The notes: a model not told the origin generated them from the letters alone. 17,404 nt of DNA from Mageeibacillus sp. UBA3781 (GCA_002368805.1 DFFH01000096.1:1-17404), one strand, 5' to 3'. Shown: positions 1 through 7,480, counted from the stretch's first letter. Numbers and translations are program-made.

Positions 1-25
1 TCATTCCTTATCATTCCTTATCATT
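1..25. repeat. 10-bp tandem repeat at left window edge
   Basis: TCATTCCTTA is repeated twice, followed by a partial third copy (TCATT). The array is cut by the window edge, so its true copy number is unknown. It is followed at 35-48 by two adjacent copies of GTATACC. Both lie upstream of the lipoprotein gene at 95 and could be part of its promoter region or an iteron-like array; nothing here decides between these. Confidence 0.6.
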
Positions 26-94
26 GCCAAATGTGTATACCGTATACCGGTGGAGAGCAATGACGAAAGCACTGTCTTTGAGGAGCATATGATT

Positions 95-1162
95 ATGAGA
101 AGGATCACAACAACAAAGGTTATCGCAACTATGGTAGTAGCCACAATGCTTATGGCTACTGGTTGCAACACTAAGGATACTCAGGAAATCACTACTGAAA
201 CAGTAGATATTACTACTTATACAGTAATTGATGAGAATGAGCCTACCGTTACTGAAACTATCAAGAACGATGACGGTACTGTAACAGTAATCACCAAGAC
301 TACTGACGGTACTCTTGTTTCAAAGGCTACAACAAAGGAAACTGAGGATACTACTACCACTCAGGAAACTTCTAAGGTTACTACTACTGAACCTACTACT
401 TCCAAGGCTGAACCTACTGTTACTGAGCCGAAGGTTACTTCTGAGCCTACAACTAAGGCTACTGAACCTACCGCTACTCCGACAGAAACTACTAAGCCGA
501 CTGATACTCCGAAGCCGACAGAGACTACTAAGCCTACGGACGCTCCGAAGCCGACCACACCTGAGCCGACAGAAACAACTAAGCCGACTACTCAGCCGAC
601 TAAGCCGACAACTTCTCCGACTACTCCTGAGCCGACAGAGACTACTCCGAAGCCGACTACTCCTGAGCCGACAAAGACTTATGGTGTCATGGTTTATAAC
701 ATCGCTCAGACAACTACATACATTAACGGTACAATGGGCGGTTACATGGAATTTGACGCAGGCACAAAGGTAACTGTTAAGATTACTTTTGATAATACAC
801 AGTATAATTGCTGGCTGGAAGTAAACGGTGCAAACAAGGGTACATCTTACACATTCACTCTTAACTCTGATGTAGAAATCTATGTCAAGGCAGAGGAAGT
901 TAAGCAGCCTGAACCGCAGTATGAAACATATACTACTACGGGTACTGTTACAGTTACCTACGATGTTCAGGATAACCCTGGTGTATTCCTTACAAAGACA
1001 TTTGAACATGTCACTATTGCAAATTATAACTCTGTAGTTGGCAACCCCTCTACTAGAGCAAGAGATTATAAGATTACATCTGAAACTCGTCAGACAATCC
1101 TCGATTTTCTGCACAATGAGAATTACATCGGTTACAATGCCACAGTAACAGCGGTTGACTAA
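95..1162 (+). CDS. Thr/Pro-rich surface lipoprotein
   Basis: Predicted exported lipoprotein of unknown function. With the start at 95, the protein opens with MRR, a hydrophobic stretch and the lipobox ATGC, putting the lipidated cysteine at residue 24. Start 95 is preferred over ATG 89 and GTG 50 because GAGGAG at 80-85 gives 9-nt spacing to 95 but only 3 nt to 89. Residues about 30-190 are low-complexity: Thr/Glu/Lys-rich, then a degenerate repeat of the type PTETTKPTDTPKP, a typical cell-wall-spanning linker. Residues about 195-270 look like a small beta domain of the bacterial repeat or InlB B-repeat type (aromatic and Gly pattern around CWLEVNG). The last 90 residues form a second domain I do not recognise. 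Composition is more AT-rich than genes right of 4525. It may be cargo of the neighbouring mobile module or a separate gene. Confidence 0.85.
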   Translation: MRRITTTKVIATMVVATMLMATGCNTKDTQEITTETVDITTYTVIDENEPTVTETIKNDDGTVTVITKTTDGTLVSKATTKETEDTTTTQETSKVTTTEPTTSKAEPTVTEPKVTSEPTTKATEPTATPTETTKPTDTPKPTETTKPTDAPKPTTPEPTETTKPTTQPTKPTTSPTTPEPTETTPKPTTPEPTKTYGVMVYNIAQTTTYINGTMGGYMEFDAGTKVTVKITFDNTQYNCWLEVNGANKGTSYTFTLNSDVEIYVKAEEVKQPEPQYETYTTTGTVTVTYDVQDNPGVFLTKTFEHVTIANYNSVVGNPSTRARDYKITSETRQTILDFLHNENYIGYNATVTAVD

Positions 1163-1459
1163 ATCAACTAGAAAAGGAAAGTAGATATTCAGTTATCAAG
1201 TTCCTGCTTCTCGGAAGTGACTTCCGTTTGAAGTAACTACATAGTATCACGGAATTTCGTGGTTATTCTTAAATTGTAAAATTTGTTTGATAAATTAATC
1301 CGAAGATAGAAATCGTATGTTTTTATCGTACTGATGTAATCATCGATAAAACTGATTCGACTTATAAGCAATAACATCTCCCTCAACATAGCAAAACACT
1401 CTTGTCGCAGTGATTTCACAGCGTTTATCCTTTTCTTGATGTGAAATCTGTGCCGGTCA

Positions 1460-1562
1460 ATTTCGGCTATTTATATATGTAAAATTATTAGTTTTACAAA
1501 TCATTGAATGTAAAACTTTGAGTTTGCGACAACCTCTGAAATTTGGGCTATTTATATGTGTA
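1460..1562. repeat. 22-bp direct repeat pair, iteron-like
   Basis: Copy 1 is at 1460-1481 and copy 2 at 1541-1562. They match at 20 of 22 positions around a GGCTATTTATAT core and start 81 bp apart. Both are followed by a T-rich inverted segment (GTTTTA). Repeats of this kind upstream of rep genes are often initiator binding sites; here that is inference. Confidence 0.6.
1478..1516. repeat. Clustered inverted repeats TGTAAAA / TTTTACA
   Basis: TGTAAAA at 1478-1484, TTTTACA at 1492-1498 and TGTAAAAC at 1509-1516 form two overlapping inverted repeats; GTTTTACA (1491-1498) pairs perfectly with TGTAAAAC (1509-1516). Another TGTAAAA sits at 1275-1281. The pattern suggests an operator or Rep-binding cluster controlling the rep-xis genes. 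Confidence 0.5.
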
Positions 1563-1784
1563 GAAAATAATGTTTTATTCAGGTTCTTCAAATGCGTGAA
1601 GTAAAGAATTGCGTGTTTGCAGGCATTTAGAAGATAACTTGAGTGAAATCTTATATATGACTGTTCTGAATCTTCTGTCGGAAGGGAGTAACAAGATTTA
1701 GACAGCAGAACAGTGCTATTGTTCTTTCCCTCTCGGGAAGGAGCTTTTTTTATATCATCTTTTAACAGAAAGGAAACTAATATA

Positions 1785-2963
1785 ATGAGAAATAATAAAA
1801 ATTATCGTAATGCCTTTATTAGGATTACAAAAGAAAACATAGCCAAAGTGGATAACGTTGAACTCGGTGTAAAGCAGGGTGATACAGTCATCTTTGAGAA
1901 GTCTCAGATCCTTGAAACACTTGATGAGTGGGCACATAGAAAAAAGGATATGAAATACTATCTGATAGAACATGATGCCGATGAAGACAATATCCATTAT
2001 CATATCGTTATTGAGTTTGGAAAAACCTCACAGTCGAGGTTTTCTACACTGAAGAAGCAATTCCCTTATGGCTCTATAGAACGCTGTAAATACGGTGTCA
2101 AAAACTGTGTACGATATCTGGTGCATGCCGATCAACCTGAGAAGTATCAATACTCATGGGATGAAATTGAAACAAATGCTCCAACAAAACTGGAATCATA
2201 TAAGATCCCTGGGCGGTATGCCATGGATCTTAAACTCAAACTGATCACTGACAAAATAATCTCAGGGGAGATTCGTGAGTATGAGATTCCGAAACTTGTT
2301 GAACCCGAGGTTTACGTTCGATATGCTCAGAAGATTAAAAATGCGCTGGATTATAGGCAGAGAAAAGTACTACTTGATACGAAGAGAAGCGTGAGTGTAA
2401 TAGTCCTTCAAGGAAAACCAGGAGTAGGTAAAAGTACCATGGCACGAGCCTTTGCACAGTCAAAAGGGAAAAGTATATGTTTCTCTAGTTCGAGCAACGA
2501 TATCGTTCAGGACTATGCAGGTGAAGATATCCTAGTTCTTGATGACTTCGATCATAGGGCATTCAAGATAGAAGACTTCATGAAACTCACGGATCCGCAC
2601 AACAACTCATCCATCAAGAGCAGATATCGAAACAAATTGTTTGTTGGAGATACGATTATTATAGCAACAAATGTGCCGATAACTTCATGGTATTTGAGAG
2701 AAAACCAGAGACATCGTTCTGCACTTTTTAGAAGAATAACTTCTGTCTTTGATTTCGGTGAACTTACAAGTGAACTGACAGTAGATTACACCGTAAATTC
2801 CATTCGTGAATTCGATGAAAATGACCCGATAAGCGGTATTACAGAGCATGTCGTAGTCCTTGTTCCTGAATCAAGAGGAACTTTTGACTTGAAAAAGTAC
2901 ATCGATGCTCATGAGACAGAGAAGAGAAAAGAACAAATTATTAGTGAATTAAAAAATCTATAG
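1785..2963 (+). CDS. rep: CRESS-like replication initiator (HUH endonuclease + SF3-type helicase)
   Basis: Predicted rolling-circle replication initiator that nicks the origin and unwinds DNA; 392 residues from ATG 1785. That start has AGGAAA at 1771-1776 with 8-nt spacing; the longer reading from 1713 passes through a hairpin and lacks a better site. N-terminal HUH domain: metal-binding HYH at residues 71-73 and likely nicking Tyr111 in VRYLVHADQPEKYQY, a signature shared with plasmid Rep_2 initiators. C-terminal P-loop domain: Walker A GKPGVGKST at 210-218, Walker B LVLDDFD with Asp253 and Asp254, motif C ATN with Asn296, then a basic RHRSALFRR segment resembling the arginine finger of CRESS Reps. 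This domain order is that of geminivirus/circovirus Reps and bacterial pCRESS plasmids. The next gene, xis, starts 16 nt after its stop, so the two are probably co-transcribed. Confidence 0.87.
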   Translation: MRNNKNYRNAFIRITKENIAKVDNVELGVKQGDTVIFEKSQILETLDEWAHRKKDMKYYLIEHDADEDNIHYHIVIEFGKTSQSRFSTLKKQFPYGSIERCKYGVKNCVRYLVHADQPEKYQYSWDEIETNAPTKLESYKIPGRYAMDLKLKLITDKIISGEIREYEIPKLVEPEVYVRYAQKIKNALDYRQRKVLLDTKRSVSVIVLQGKPGVGKSTMARAFAQSKGKSICFSSSSNDIVQDYAGEDILVLDDFDHRAFKIEDFMKLTDPHNNSSIKSRYRNKLFVGDTIIIATNVPITSWYLRENQRHRSALFRRITSVFDFGELTSELTVDYTVNSIREFDENDPISGITEHVVVLVPESRGTFDLKKYIDAHETEKRKEQIISELKNL

Positions 2964-2978
2964 CGGAGGTAATCGCTT

Positions 2979-3200
2979 ATGCGTAATAAAGTAAATATGG
3001 TTAATTTTATATATATACCTATAAATTTAAAACTGACTCTCACCGTTCAAGAAGCTGCTGCGTACAGCGGTATTGGTCAAAACAGGATTGCTCACCATCT
3101 GCGTGAGCCTGGATGTCCATTTGCTATGCGAGTGGGGAATAAGACCATGGTGAAACGTCAAGAATTTGAAGAGTATATCTCTCAGGTAAGTAGGATGTAA
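2979..3200 (+). CDS. xis: Excisionase (Tn916 Xis-like, helix-turn-helix)
   Basis: Small DNA-binding recombination directionality factor of 73 residues. The core LTVQEAAAYSGIGQNRIAHHL followed by GNKTMVKRQEFEEYI matches the winged-helix pattern of Tn916-type excisionases: LT..EA..Y..IG.N...., then a G-N wing and a final K-R-x-x-F-E helix. GGAGG at 2965-2969 gives 9-nt spacing and lies just after the rep stop codon, indicating translational linkage to rep. In this family Xis bends DNA at attachment sites so that the integrase favours excision. Its pairing with rep upstream and int downstream suggests that excision and rolling-circle replication are expressed together. Confidence 0.85.
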   Translation: MRNKVNMVNFIYIPINLKLTLTVQEAAAYSGIGQNRIAHHLREPGCPFAMRVGNKTMVKRQEFEEYISQVSRM

Positions 3201-3236
3201 GCAAAATGATAAACAAAAACAGAATAAAGTTTTATG

Positions 3237-3276
3237 GCCTCATACGGTGTATAATAGCACTGTATGGGGCTCTTTT
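3237..3276 (+). promoter_or_regulatory. Hairpin with T tract overlapping a -10 element, between xis and int
   Basis: GCCTCATAC (3237-3245) pairs with GTATGGGGC (3262-3270) with one wobble pair, followed by TCTTTT: a terminator-like structure for rep-xis. The loop contains a perfect TATAAT (3250-3255) which could start int transcription, although no good -35 is visible. Termination and int expression may thus be coupled. Inference only. Confidence 0.5.
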
Positions 3277-3296
3277 AGTGTATGGAGGAGCCAAAA

Positions 3297-4418
3297 ATGG
3301 GAAAGAGTTTAAATGGTAAAAGCCTTGGGAAAGGCATTTCACAAGAAAGAAGTGGTGTATATGTAGCTGGACATACAACCTTCTATGGTAAAAGGGTACG
3401 AAAGCGCTTTAAGACGCTAAGTGAAGCGAAACAGTGGTTGATTGAGGCAGAGTACGAAGATTTGCACAGCAATCCTGATATTCCGACAGAGTATCTGGTA
3501 GATGCTTGGTATGAGGAGTGGTTTAAATCCAAGAGCCTCAGAGTTAAGCCAGGGACGCTGAGTACGTACTCGACATGTTATCGATGCCACATCAAGCCAG
3601 CGATTGGTAAACTAAGAGTGGTGGATGTTACGACAAATCACTGTATACGTATAGTTGAGACGATGGCAAAAGAAGGACGTGGTTCGGCCACCATTGATAA
3701 CACCAAACGAGTTTTGCATGACTTGCTTGAATGTGCTATGGATCGTGGAATAATTCAGAAAAATCCTTGCAACAAGTCTGTGAGAAGCGATATAGGCACG
3801 CCACCTAAAAAGCGTGAAGCACTTACAAGAGAAGAACAAAGCAGGCTTTTGTCCTGTATGAAAGGCAAGAAATATGAGAATATATTCCGATTCATATTGT
3901 TGACTGCATTGCGTATAGGAGAGCTTATTGGCTTGAGATGGCAGGATATCGACTTCGATCGAAAGATGCTTAAAGTGGAAAGAACAATGGAATATCGAGA
4001 TGGAAGTTGGGAAATCGGGCCTCCCAAAAGTGATGCGGGCTACAGGTCTATACCGCTTTCTGATGAGGCCATTCGCATCTTACAAGAGGAAAGAGCAAAG
4101 CAAAAAGCGATGAAGACTGTTCAAATCGAGTGGCGTGATCAAGTCTTCCTAAGTAATAAGGGAAAACCTATCAGTGATGGAACGTATCAAGCCGCATTGC
4201 ACAGAATCTGTGCTGAAGCAAACGTGAGACAGATTACTCCGCATACTCTTAGACATACCTTTGCGACAAGATGCATAGAGAATGGGATGAAGCCCAAAAC
4301 GCTTCAGAAAATACTCGGTCATAAGACTCTTGCTATAACAATGAATCTTTATGTACACGTAACTGAGGATGAGATTTCCAAAGAATATAATATGGTTTCG
4401 GAATCGTTATGTGTATAA
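3297..4418 (+). CDS. int: Tyrosine recombinase / integrase
   Basis: Site-specific integrase of the Tn916/phage type, 373 residues from ATG 3297. GGAGGAG at 3284-3290 gives 6-nt spacing to 3297; the upstream ATG 3282 overlaps this site and is rejected. Domains: an N-terminal AP2-like arm-binding domain (about 1-55, GVYVAGHTTFYGKRVRKRF), a SAM-like core-binding domain (about 65-155), and the catalytic domain. Catalytic residues are all present: Arg206 (TALRIGEL), Lys244 (PPKSDAG), His316 and Arg319 (HTLRHTF), His342 (LGHKT) and nucleophile Tyr352 (NLYVHV). No truncation is seen, so the enzyme should be active. It is the last gene of the AT-rich module; the GC-rich host sequence begins about 100 bp after its stop, the usual position for an attachment site. 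Confidence 0.93.
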   Translation: MGKSLNGKSLGKGISQERSGVYVAGHTTFYGKRVRKRFKTLSEAKQWLIEAEYEDLHSNPDIPTEYLVDAWYEEWFKSKSLRVKPGTLSTYSTCYRCHIKPAIGKLRVVDVTTNHCIRIVETMAKEGRGSATIDNTKRVLHDLLECAMDRGIIQKNPCNKSVRSDIGTPPKKREALTREEQSRLLSCMKGKKYENIFRFILLTALRIGELIGLRWQDIDFDRKMLKVERTMEYRDGSWEIGPPKSDAGYRSIPLSDEAIRILQEERAKQKAMKTVQIEWRDQVFLSNKGKPISDGTYQAALHRICAEANVRQITPHTLRHTFATRCIENGMKPKTLQKILGHKTLAITMNLYVHVTEDEISKEYNMVSESLCV

Positions 4419-4524
4419 AATGGCACAAAATTGGCACAAGACATGAAACCGAAAAACTACAAACCTAGATACTTCGGCATTTTCATACATAGTAGGAAAA
4501 ACAGGTGAAATGATTTTCATATGC
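4419..4524. other. Right junction of the mobile module with host DNA (attachment site not resolved)
   Basis: Short gap between int and the convergent MATE gene. Composition changes sharply from AT-rich to GC-rich across it, so the right crossover site should be within or next to it. ATTTTCATA occurs twice (about 4479-4487 and 4513-4521). I could not find a convincing direct repeat of this segment to the left, so the left end of the element is undefined. Confidence 0.5.
4421..4439. repeat. Two TGGCACAA repeats, possible integrase arm sites
   Basis: TGGCACAA occurs at 4421-4428 and 4432-4439, 11 bp apart (one helical turn), immediately after the int stop codon. Short phased direct repeats at this place are commonly arm sites bound by the integrase N-terminal domain. 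Function here is inferred from position. Confidence 0.5.
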
Positions 4525-5913
4525 TTATTCATCCCTGGTGATGTTCTTCACCCACTTATATTTCTTGTAATGGATATAGACGGCGGGGATCTTGACGAAT
4601 TCGTCGAGCGTCAGAATCGCGGCGACTGCGATGACCGGGAGATCCCAGACAAAGGCGGCAAGTGCGCCTAAGGGGACGACCACGAGCCACAATGTGATGC
4701 AGTCGCAGATCATGCCGAACTTCGTGTCTCCGCCGGCGGGAAAGATTCCGCCGATGACCGTGGAGTTCAGGGAGTTTCCGATGATGTAATAAGTCGCAAG
4801 GAAGAGCATCCACTTGAGGTATCCGTGCGCAACCGGTGTCATGTCGGTAGGCATCATGAGCACGAGCGGGATGCCCGCCAGGATCACCAGCCCGGAGACG
4901 GCACCGATCCCGAGCGACAGCCGGACGAAGCGGCCGCCGGTCTTTCGCGCCAGCTCCAGTTCCCCTGCCCCGAGCATCTTTCCGATGATGATCGAGGCTC
5001 CGGTCGCGAGCGCCCAGCAGACACTGGCGATCAGAGCGCGGACGATACTGGAGATCGAGTTTGCCGCCGTGGCGTCGGAGCCTAAGTGTCCCATAATGAC
5101 CGAGTACATCGTCATACCGCCGCCCCAGCCGAACTGGTTGATCATGACGGGGAACGAGTATTTCCAGAAATCCGCATGGATGAACTTCTTTCCCTGGATG
5201 ATGAGCTTTCGGACACGCAGCTTGACGCAGTCGGTCATGAGCACGGCAAATGCCACGATCACAAGTTCGATCACTCTCGATATAACTGTCGCGAGCGCTG
5301 CGCCCTCGATCCCCATCTTCGGGAATGGCCCGAGTCCGAAGATCAGAAATGCATTCAGGATGATGTTGATGACGACGCCGATCGTCGAGATGACCGTGCT
5401 CATCATGGTCTTCTCGCAGATCTTCATGAAGCACAGATAGGAGTCCACAAATCCCATGATGAAGTACCCGACCGCCACCATGCGCAGGTATTTGACACCG
5501 CCTGCGATGAGCTCGGGATCACGGGTAAACACGCGCATCAGAAGACCCGGACAGAATACCGCCGCCAGCGTGAACGCCATGCCGACGAGCATAACGTAGC
5601 GCATGGTCACGCCGAGAACGTCCTCAAGCGTAGTATATTCCTTCTTTCCCCAGTACTGGGCGCCGAGCACCATCGCACCGGTCAGGAACGTGTTGATGAA
5701 AAGATAGTACACGAAGGCCACCTGTCCCGCGAGCGATACGGCGGACAGGGATGTCTGGTCCAGAAATCCCAGCATAAATGCATCGGACGCGGAAACCAGC
5801 GCCGACATGAAATACTGGAAGACGATCGGCAGGACCAGCTTGCAGAGCATCTTATAGAAAGCTTTCCGGTCATTGAATGCCGGGAAGTTGTTTTCAGTTT
5901 TTACGGAATTCAT
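4525..5913 (-). CDS. MATE family multidrug/metabolite exporter
   Basis: Integral membrane antiporter of 462 residues, the normal MATE length, with about 12 hydrophobic segments in two homologous halves. It begins with a short soluble N-terminus, then LVLPIVFQYFMSALVSASDAF, close to the MATE TM1 pattern; GAQYWGKKE after TM2 and FLIFGLGPFPKMGIEGAALAT near the end of the first half are typical family signatures. MATE proteins couple efflux of cationic or aromatic compounds to Na+ or H+; the substrate cannot be told here. AAAGGAAAG lies just upstream of the ATG. It follows the MBL hydrolase gene by 44 bp on the same strand, so both are probably one operon. Its 3' end faces the integrase, and it is the first GC-rich host-like gene. 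Confidence 0.93.
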   Translation of the reverse strand: MNSVKTENNFPAFNDRKAFYKMLCKLVLPIVFQYFMSALVSASDAFMLGFLDQTSLSAVSLAGQVAFVYYLFINTFLTGAMVLGAQYWGKKEYTTLEDVLGVTMRYVMLVGMAFTLAAVFCPGLLMRVFTRDPELIAGGVKYLRMVAVGYFIMGFVDSYLCFMKICEKTMMSTVISTIGVVINIILNAFLIFGLGPFPKMGIEGAALATVISRVIELVIVAFAVLMTDCVKLRVRKLIIQGKKFIHADFWKYSFPVMINQFGWGGGMTMYSVIMGHLGSDATAANSISSIVRALIASVCWALATGASIIIGKMLGAGELELARKTGGRFVRLSLGIGAVSGLVILAGIPLVLMMPTDMTPVAHGYLKWMLFLATYYIIGNSLNSTVIGGIFPAGGDTKFGMICDCITLWLVVVPLGALAAFVWDLPVIAVAAILTLDEFVKIPAVYIHYKKYKWVKNITRDE

Positions 5914-5957
5914 TCTTTCCTTTCTTTGACGGCCGCGGCCGCCCCTGGAATGCAGGA

Positions 5958-6599
5958 TCAGAGTTTAATAACGACTACGGAGTCGATTCCTCTTTCCGAG
6001 ACCTCTCTGGCAAAAGCACTTCCACAGGTCTTTTCGCCTACCGGGTCACCGTAGTGCGTCGGGATGACATACTTCGGGCAGATATAGCCTGTAAGCTCGG
6101 CTGCCTCTTTATAGTCCATGGTGTAAGTACCACCGCAGGGTGCTATCAGCACATCGCACTTCACCGCTTTTCCTTCTTCGGTAATATCCATGTCGCCGCA
6201 GACATAGTAGCGGAGACCATCCACCGTAACGACGAAGCCGACCCAGCCGTTTGCCTTCGGATGGAACTTCTTTGCCGGGTTATAGGATGCGACGACCTCT
6301 ACCGGAATGCCAAGCACCTCGAGCTTGTCGCCGGGTGCGACGGTAACGATCCGATCGGACGGGATCTGAAAAGTCTGTCTGATCAGAGCCGCCGTGGAAG
6401 CCGGCGCTACGAAGACGGTGTCTGCCTTCATTACTTTCTTTATATCTTCCGGTGAGAAATGATCGTAGTGATCATGTGTCACGAAGATGATGTCCGCGTC
6501 GGATGTCGCCTCTACGATACGGAAAGGATCGAAGTATAGTGCTTTTCCCGAAGCAATTCTAATACTGCTATGAAGATTGATCGTGACACTGTCGAGCAT
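5958..6599 (-). CDS. MBL-fold metal-dependent hydrolase (UlaG-like)
   Basis: Cytoplasmic metallo-beta-lactamase-fold hydrolase, 213 residues, short for the superfamily. The metal-binding motif THDHYDH is at 41-47 (His42, His44, Asp46, His47). Further likely ligands are His113 in FHPKANGWVGF, Asp136 in CGDMD and the His of IPTHYGDP. The FHPK..GWVG and CGDMD pattern is that of the YtkL/UlaG group of L-ascorbate-6-phosphate-lactonase-like proteins, most of which have no known substrate. A GAGGG lies about 8 nt before the ATG. It is the first gene of a probable operon with the MATE exporter, from an extended -10 promoter at 6636-6644. It contains two copies of the AAAAGCACT word (6012 and 6538). 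Confidence 0.9.
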   Translation of the reverse strand: MLDSVTINLHSSIRIASGKALYFDPFRIVEATSDADIIFVTHDHYDHFSPEDIKKVMKADTVFVAPASTAALIRQTFQIPSDRIVTVAPGDKLEVLGIPVEVVASYNPAKKFHPKANGWVGFVVTVDGLRYYVCGDMDITEEGKAVKCDVLIAPCGGTYTMDYKEAAELTGYICPKYVIPTHYGDPVGEKTCGSAFAREVSERGIDSVVVIKL

Positions 6600-6635
6600 T
6601 TCTTTTCCCTCACTTTATTTCTTTTTTACAGTTTG

Positions 6636-6644
6636 ATTATATCA
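6636..6644 (-). promoter_or_regulatory. Extended -10 promoter of the MBL-MATE operon
   Basis: On the minus strand this reads TGATATAAT, a perfect extended -10 (TGnTATAAT), about 40 bp before the MBL start. No strong -35 is seen, as is normal for extended -10 promoters. A divergent -10 for the aquaporin gene (TATACT, 6674-6679) lies 30 bp away. Confidence 0.6.
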
Positions 6645-6673
6645 TGCACCTGTGATTTTAGACGTGTTATTCT

Positions 6674-6679
6674 TATACT
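6674..6679 (+). promoter_or_regulatory. Candidate -10 element of the aquaporin gene
   Basis: TATACT at 6674-6679 lies 37 bp before the aquaporin start, which itself has a strong GGAGG (6704-6708, 7-nt spacing). The region 17 bp upstream (TGTGAT) is a poor -35 match, so the call is tentative. Confidence 0.4.
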
Positions 6680-6715
6680 ATAGGTAAATAGATTTTATCG
6701 ATAGGAGGTTTTATT

Positions 6716-7420
6716 ATGGATTCTTTAAGAAAGTATCTTGCTGAGATCATCGGTACTTTTGTACTGGTAGTATTCGGTTGCGGTACCGCAATCGTTACAC
6801 GATGCGGCGCAGAAGGCGGAATGGGTGCTTATGCCCTGACAGCTCTCGCTTTCGGTCTCGTTATCGTTGCGATGGCTTACTCTATCGGCAACATCTCCGG
6901 CTGCCACATCAACCCGGCAGTTTCCCTGGCGATGTTCATCAACAAGAAGATGTCCCTCCAGGATATGCTTCTGTACTGGTGCTCCCAGGTAGTAGGTGCT
7001 TGCGCAGGTGCATTCCTGCTGAGTGCATTCTTCAATCCTGAGGAAAGCGGCTTTGGTACCAACGGTCTCTTCGACAACGATGTTGCGAAGTCCTTCCTTA
7101 TCGAGGGCGTTCTGACATTCGTCTTCGTTCTGGCGATCCTGGGTGTTACATCGAAGATCGAGAACGGCAATATCGCAGGTCTCGTGATCGGTCTTACACT
7201 GACTCTGGTACACATCCTCGGTATCGGCTTCACCGGAACATCTGTTAATCCGGCAAGGTCCATCGGACCGGCTCTCTTCAAGGGCGGCGAAGCTCTCGAG
7301 AACGTCTGGATCTTCATCGTTGCTCCTCTGCTCGGTGCAGCATTTGCAGCGATCATCTACCGTTTCCTCGATCCTGCTTCCGTAAAGGCAGCAAAGAAAG
7401 AGGAGAAAAAAGCAGCCTGA
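6716..7420 (+). CDS. aqpZ: Aquaporin, AqpZ-type water channel
   Basis: Six-helix membrane channel of the MIP family, 234 residues, for water flux across the cytoplasmic membrane. Both NPA boxes are intact: GCHINPAVS (Asn66) and TSVNPARS (Asn178). The selectivity filter matches E. coli AqpZ: Phe46, His166, Thr175 and Arg181, with the same His-to-Thr and His-to-Arg spacing (+9, +15). A bulky Phe and His at these positions argue for water rather than glycerol transport, because glycerol facilitators have Trp and Gly there. The C-terminal tail is Lys/Glu/Ala-rich (KAAKKEEKKAA). It is a single gene divergent from the MBL-MATE operon and convergent with the EAL gene. No clear terminator is seen in the 60-bp gap after it. 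Confidence 0.93.
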   Translation: MDSLRKYLAEIIGTFVLVVFGCGTAIVTRCGAEGGMGAYALTALAFGLVIVAMAYSIGNISGCHINPAVSLAMFINKKMSLQDMLLYWCSQVVGACAGAFLLSAFFNPEESGFGTNGLFDNDVAKSFLIEGVLTFVFVLAILGVTSKIENGNIAGLVIGLTLTLVHILGIGFTGTSVNPARSIGPALFKGGEALENVWIFIVAPLLGAAFAAIIYRFLDPASVKAAKKEEKKAA

Positions 7421-7480
7421 TAGCTGCTTAGAACAAAAGGGTCTCATGCGGCGACATGATCATCAACCGTAATGTGATCC

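Larger units (their letters stand above)
1163..1784. other. AT-rich noncoding region, putative replication/control region of the mobile module
   Basis: About 620 bp with no convincing gene; the 60-codon antisense ORF at 1237-1419 has no visible ribosome binding site. It holds several hairpins: CGGAAG-TGA-CTTCCG at 1212-1226, AGAACA/TGTTCT at 1707-1725 and TTCCC/GGGAA at 1726-1739. It also has four TGTAAAA words (both orientations) and a 22-bp direct repeat. Lying directly upstream of a rolling-circle-type rep gene, it is the natural place for the nick site, Rep-binding repeats and rep promoter, but none of these is proven. Confidence 0.55.

Noticed and set aside
320..1114. 264-codon minus-strand ORF opposite the lipoprotein
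   Set aside because: Its Ser/Arg/Leu-rich repeats are the complement of the Thr/Pro codon repeats; the plus strand has a signal peptide and ribosome binding site.
1227..4495. TACATAGTA shared between 1238-1246 and the segment after int (about 4485-4493), as possible att repeats
   Set aside because: Only 9 bp with no extended similarity on either side; too short to claim attachment sites.
1..4500. CRISPR array or restriction/defence system in the AT-rich region
   Set aside because: Repeats seen are few, short and unevenly spaced; no cas, nuclease or methylase gene is present.
5086..6054. 322-codon plus-strand ORF across the MATE start and MBL end
   Set aside because: Antisense to two well-supported genes; His/Asp/Arg-rich translation typical of shadow frames.
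7421..7480. Bidirectional terminator between aquaporin and EAL genes
   Set aside because: Only a 5-bp GATCA/TGATC stem with no T tract is visible.
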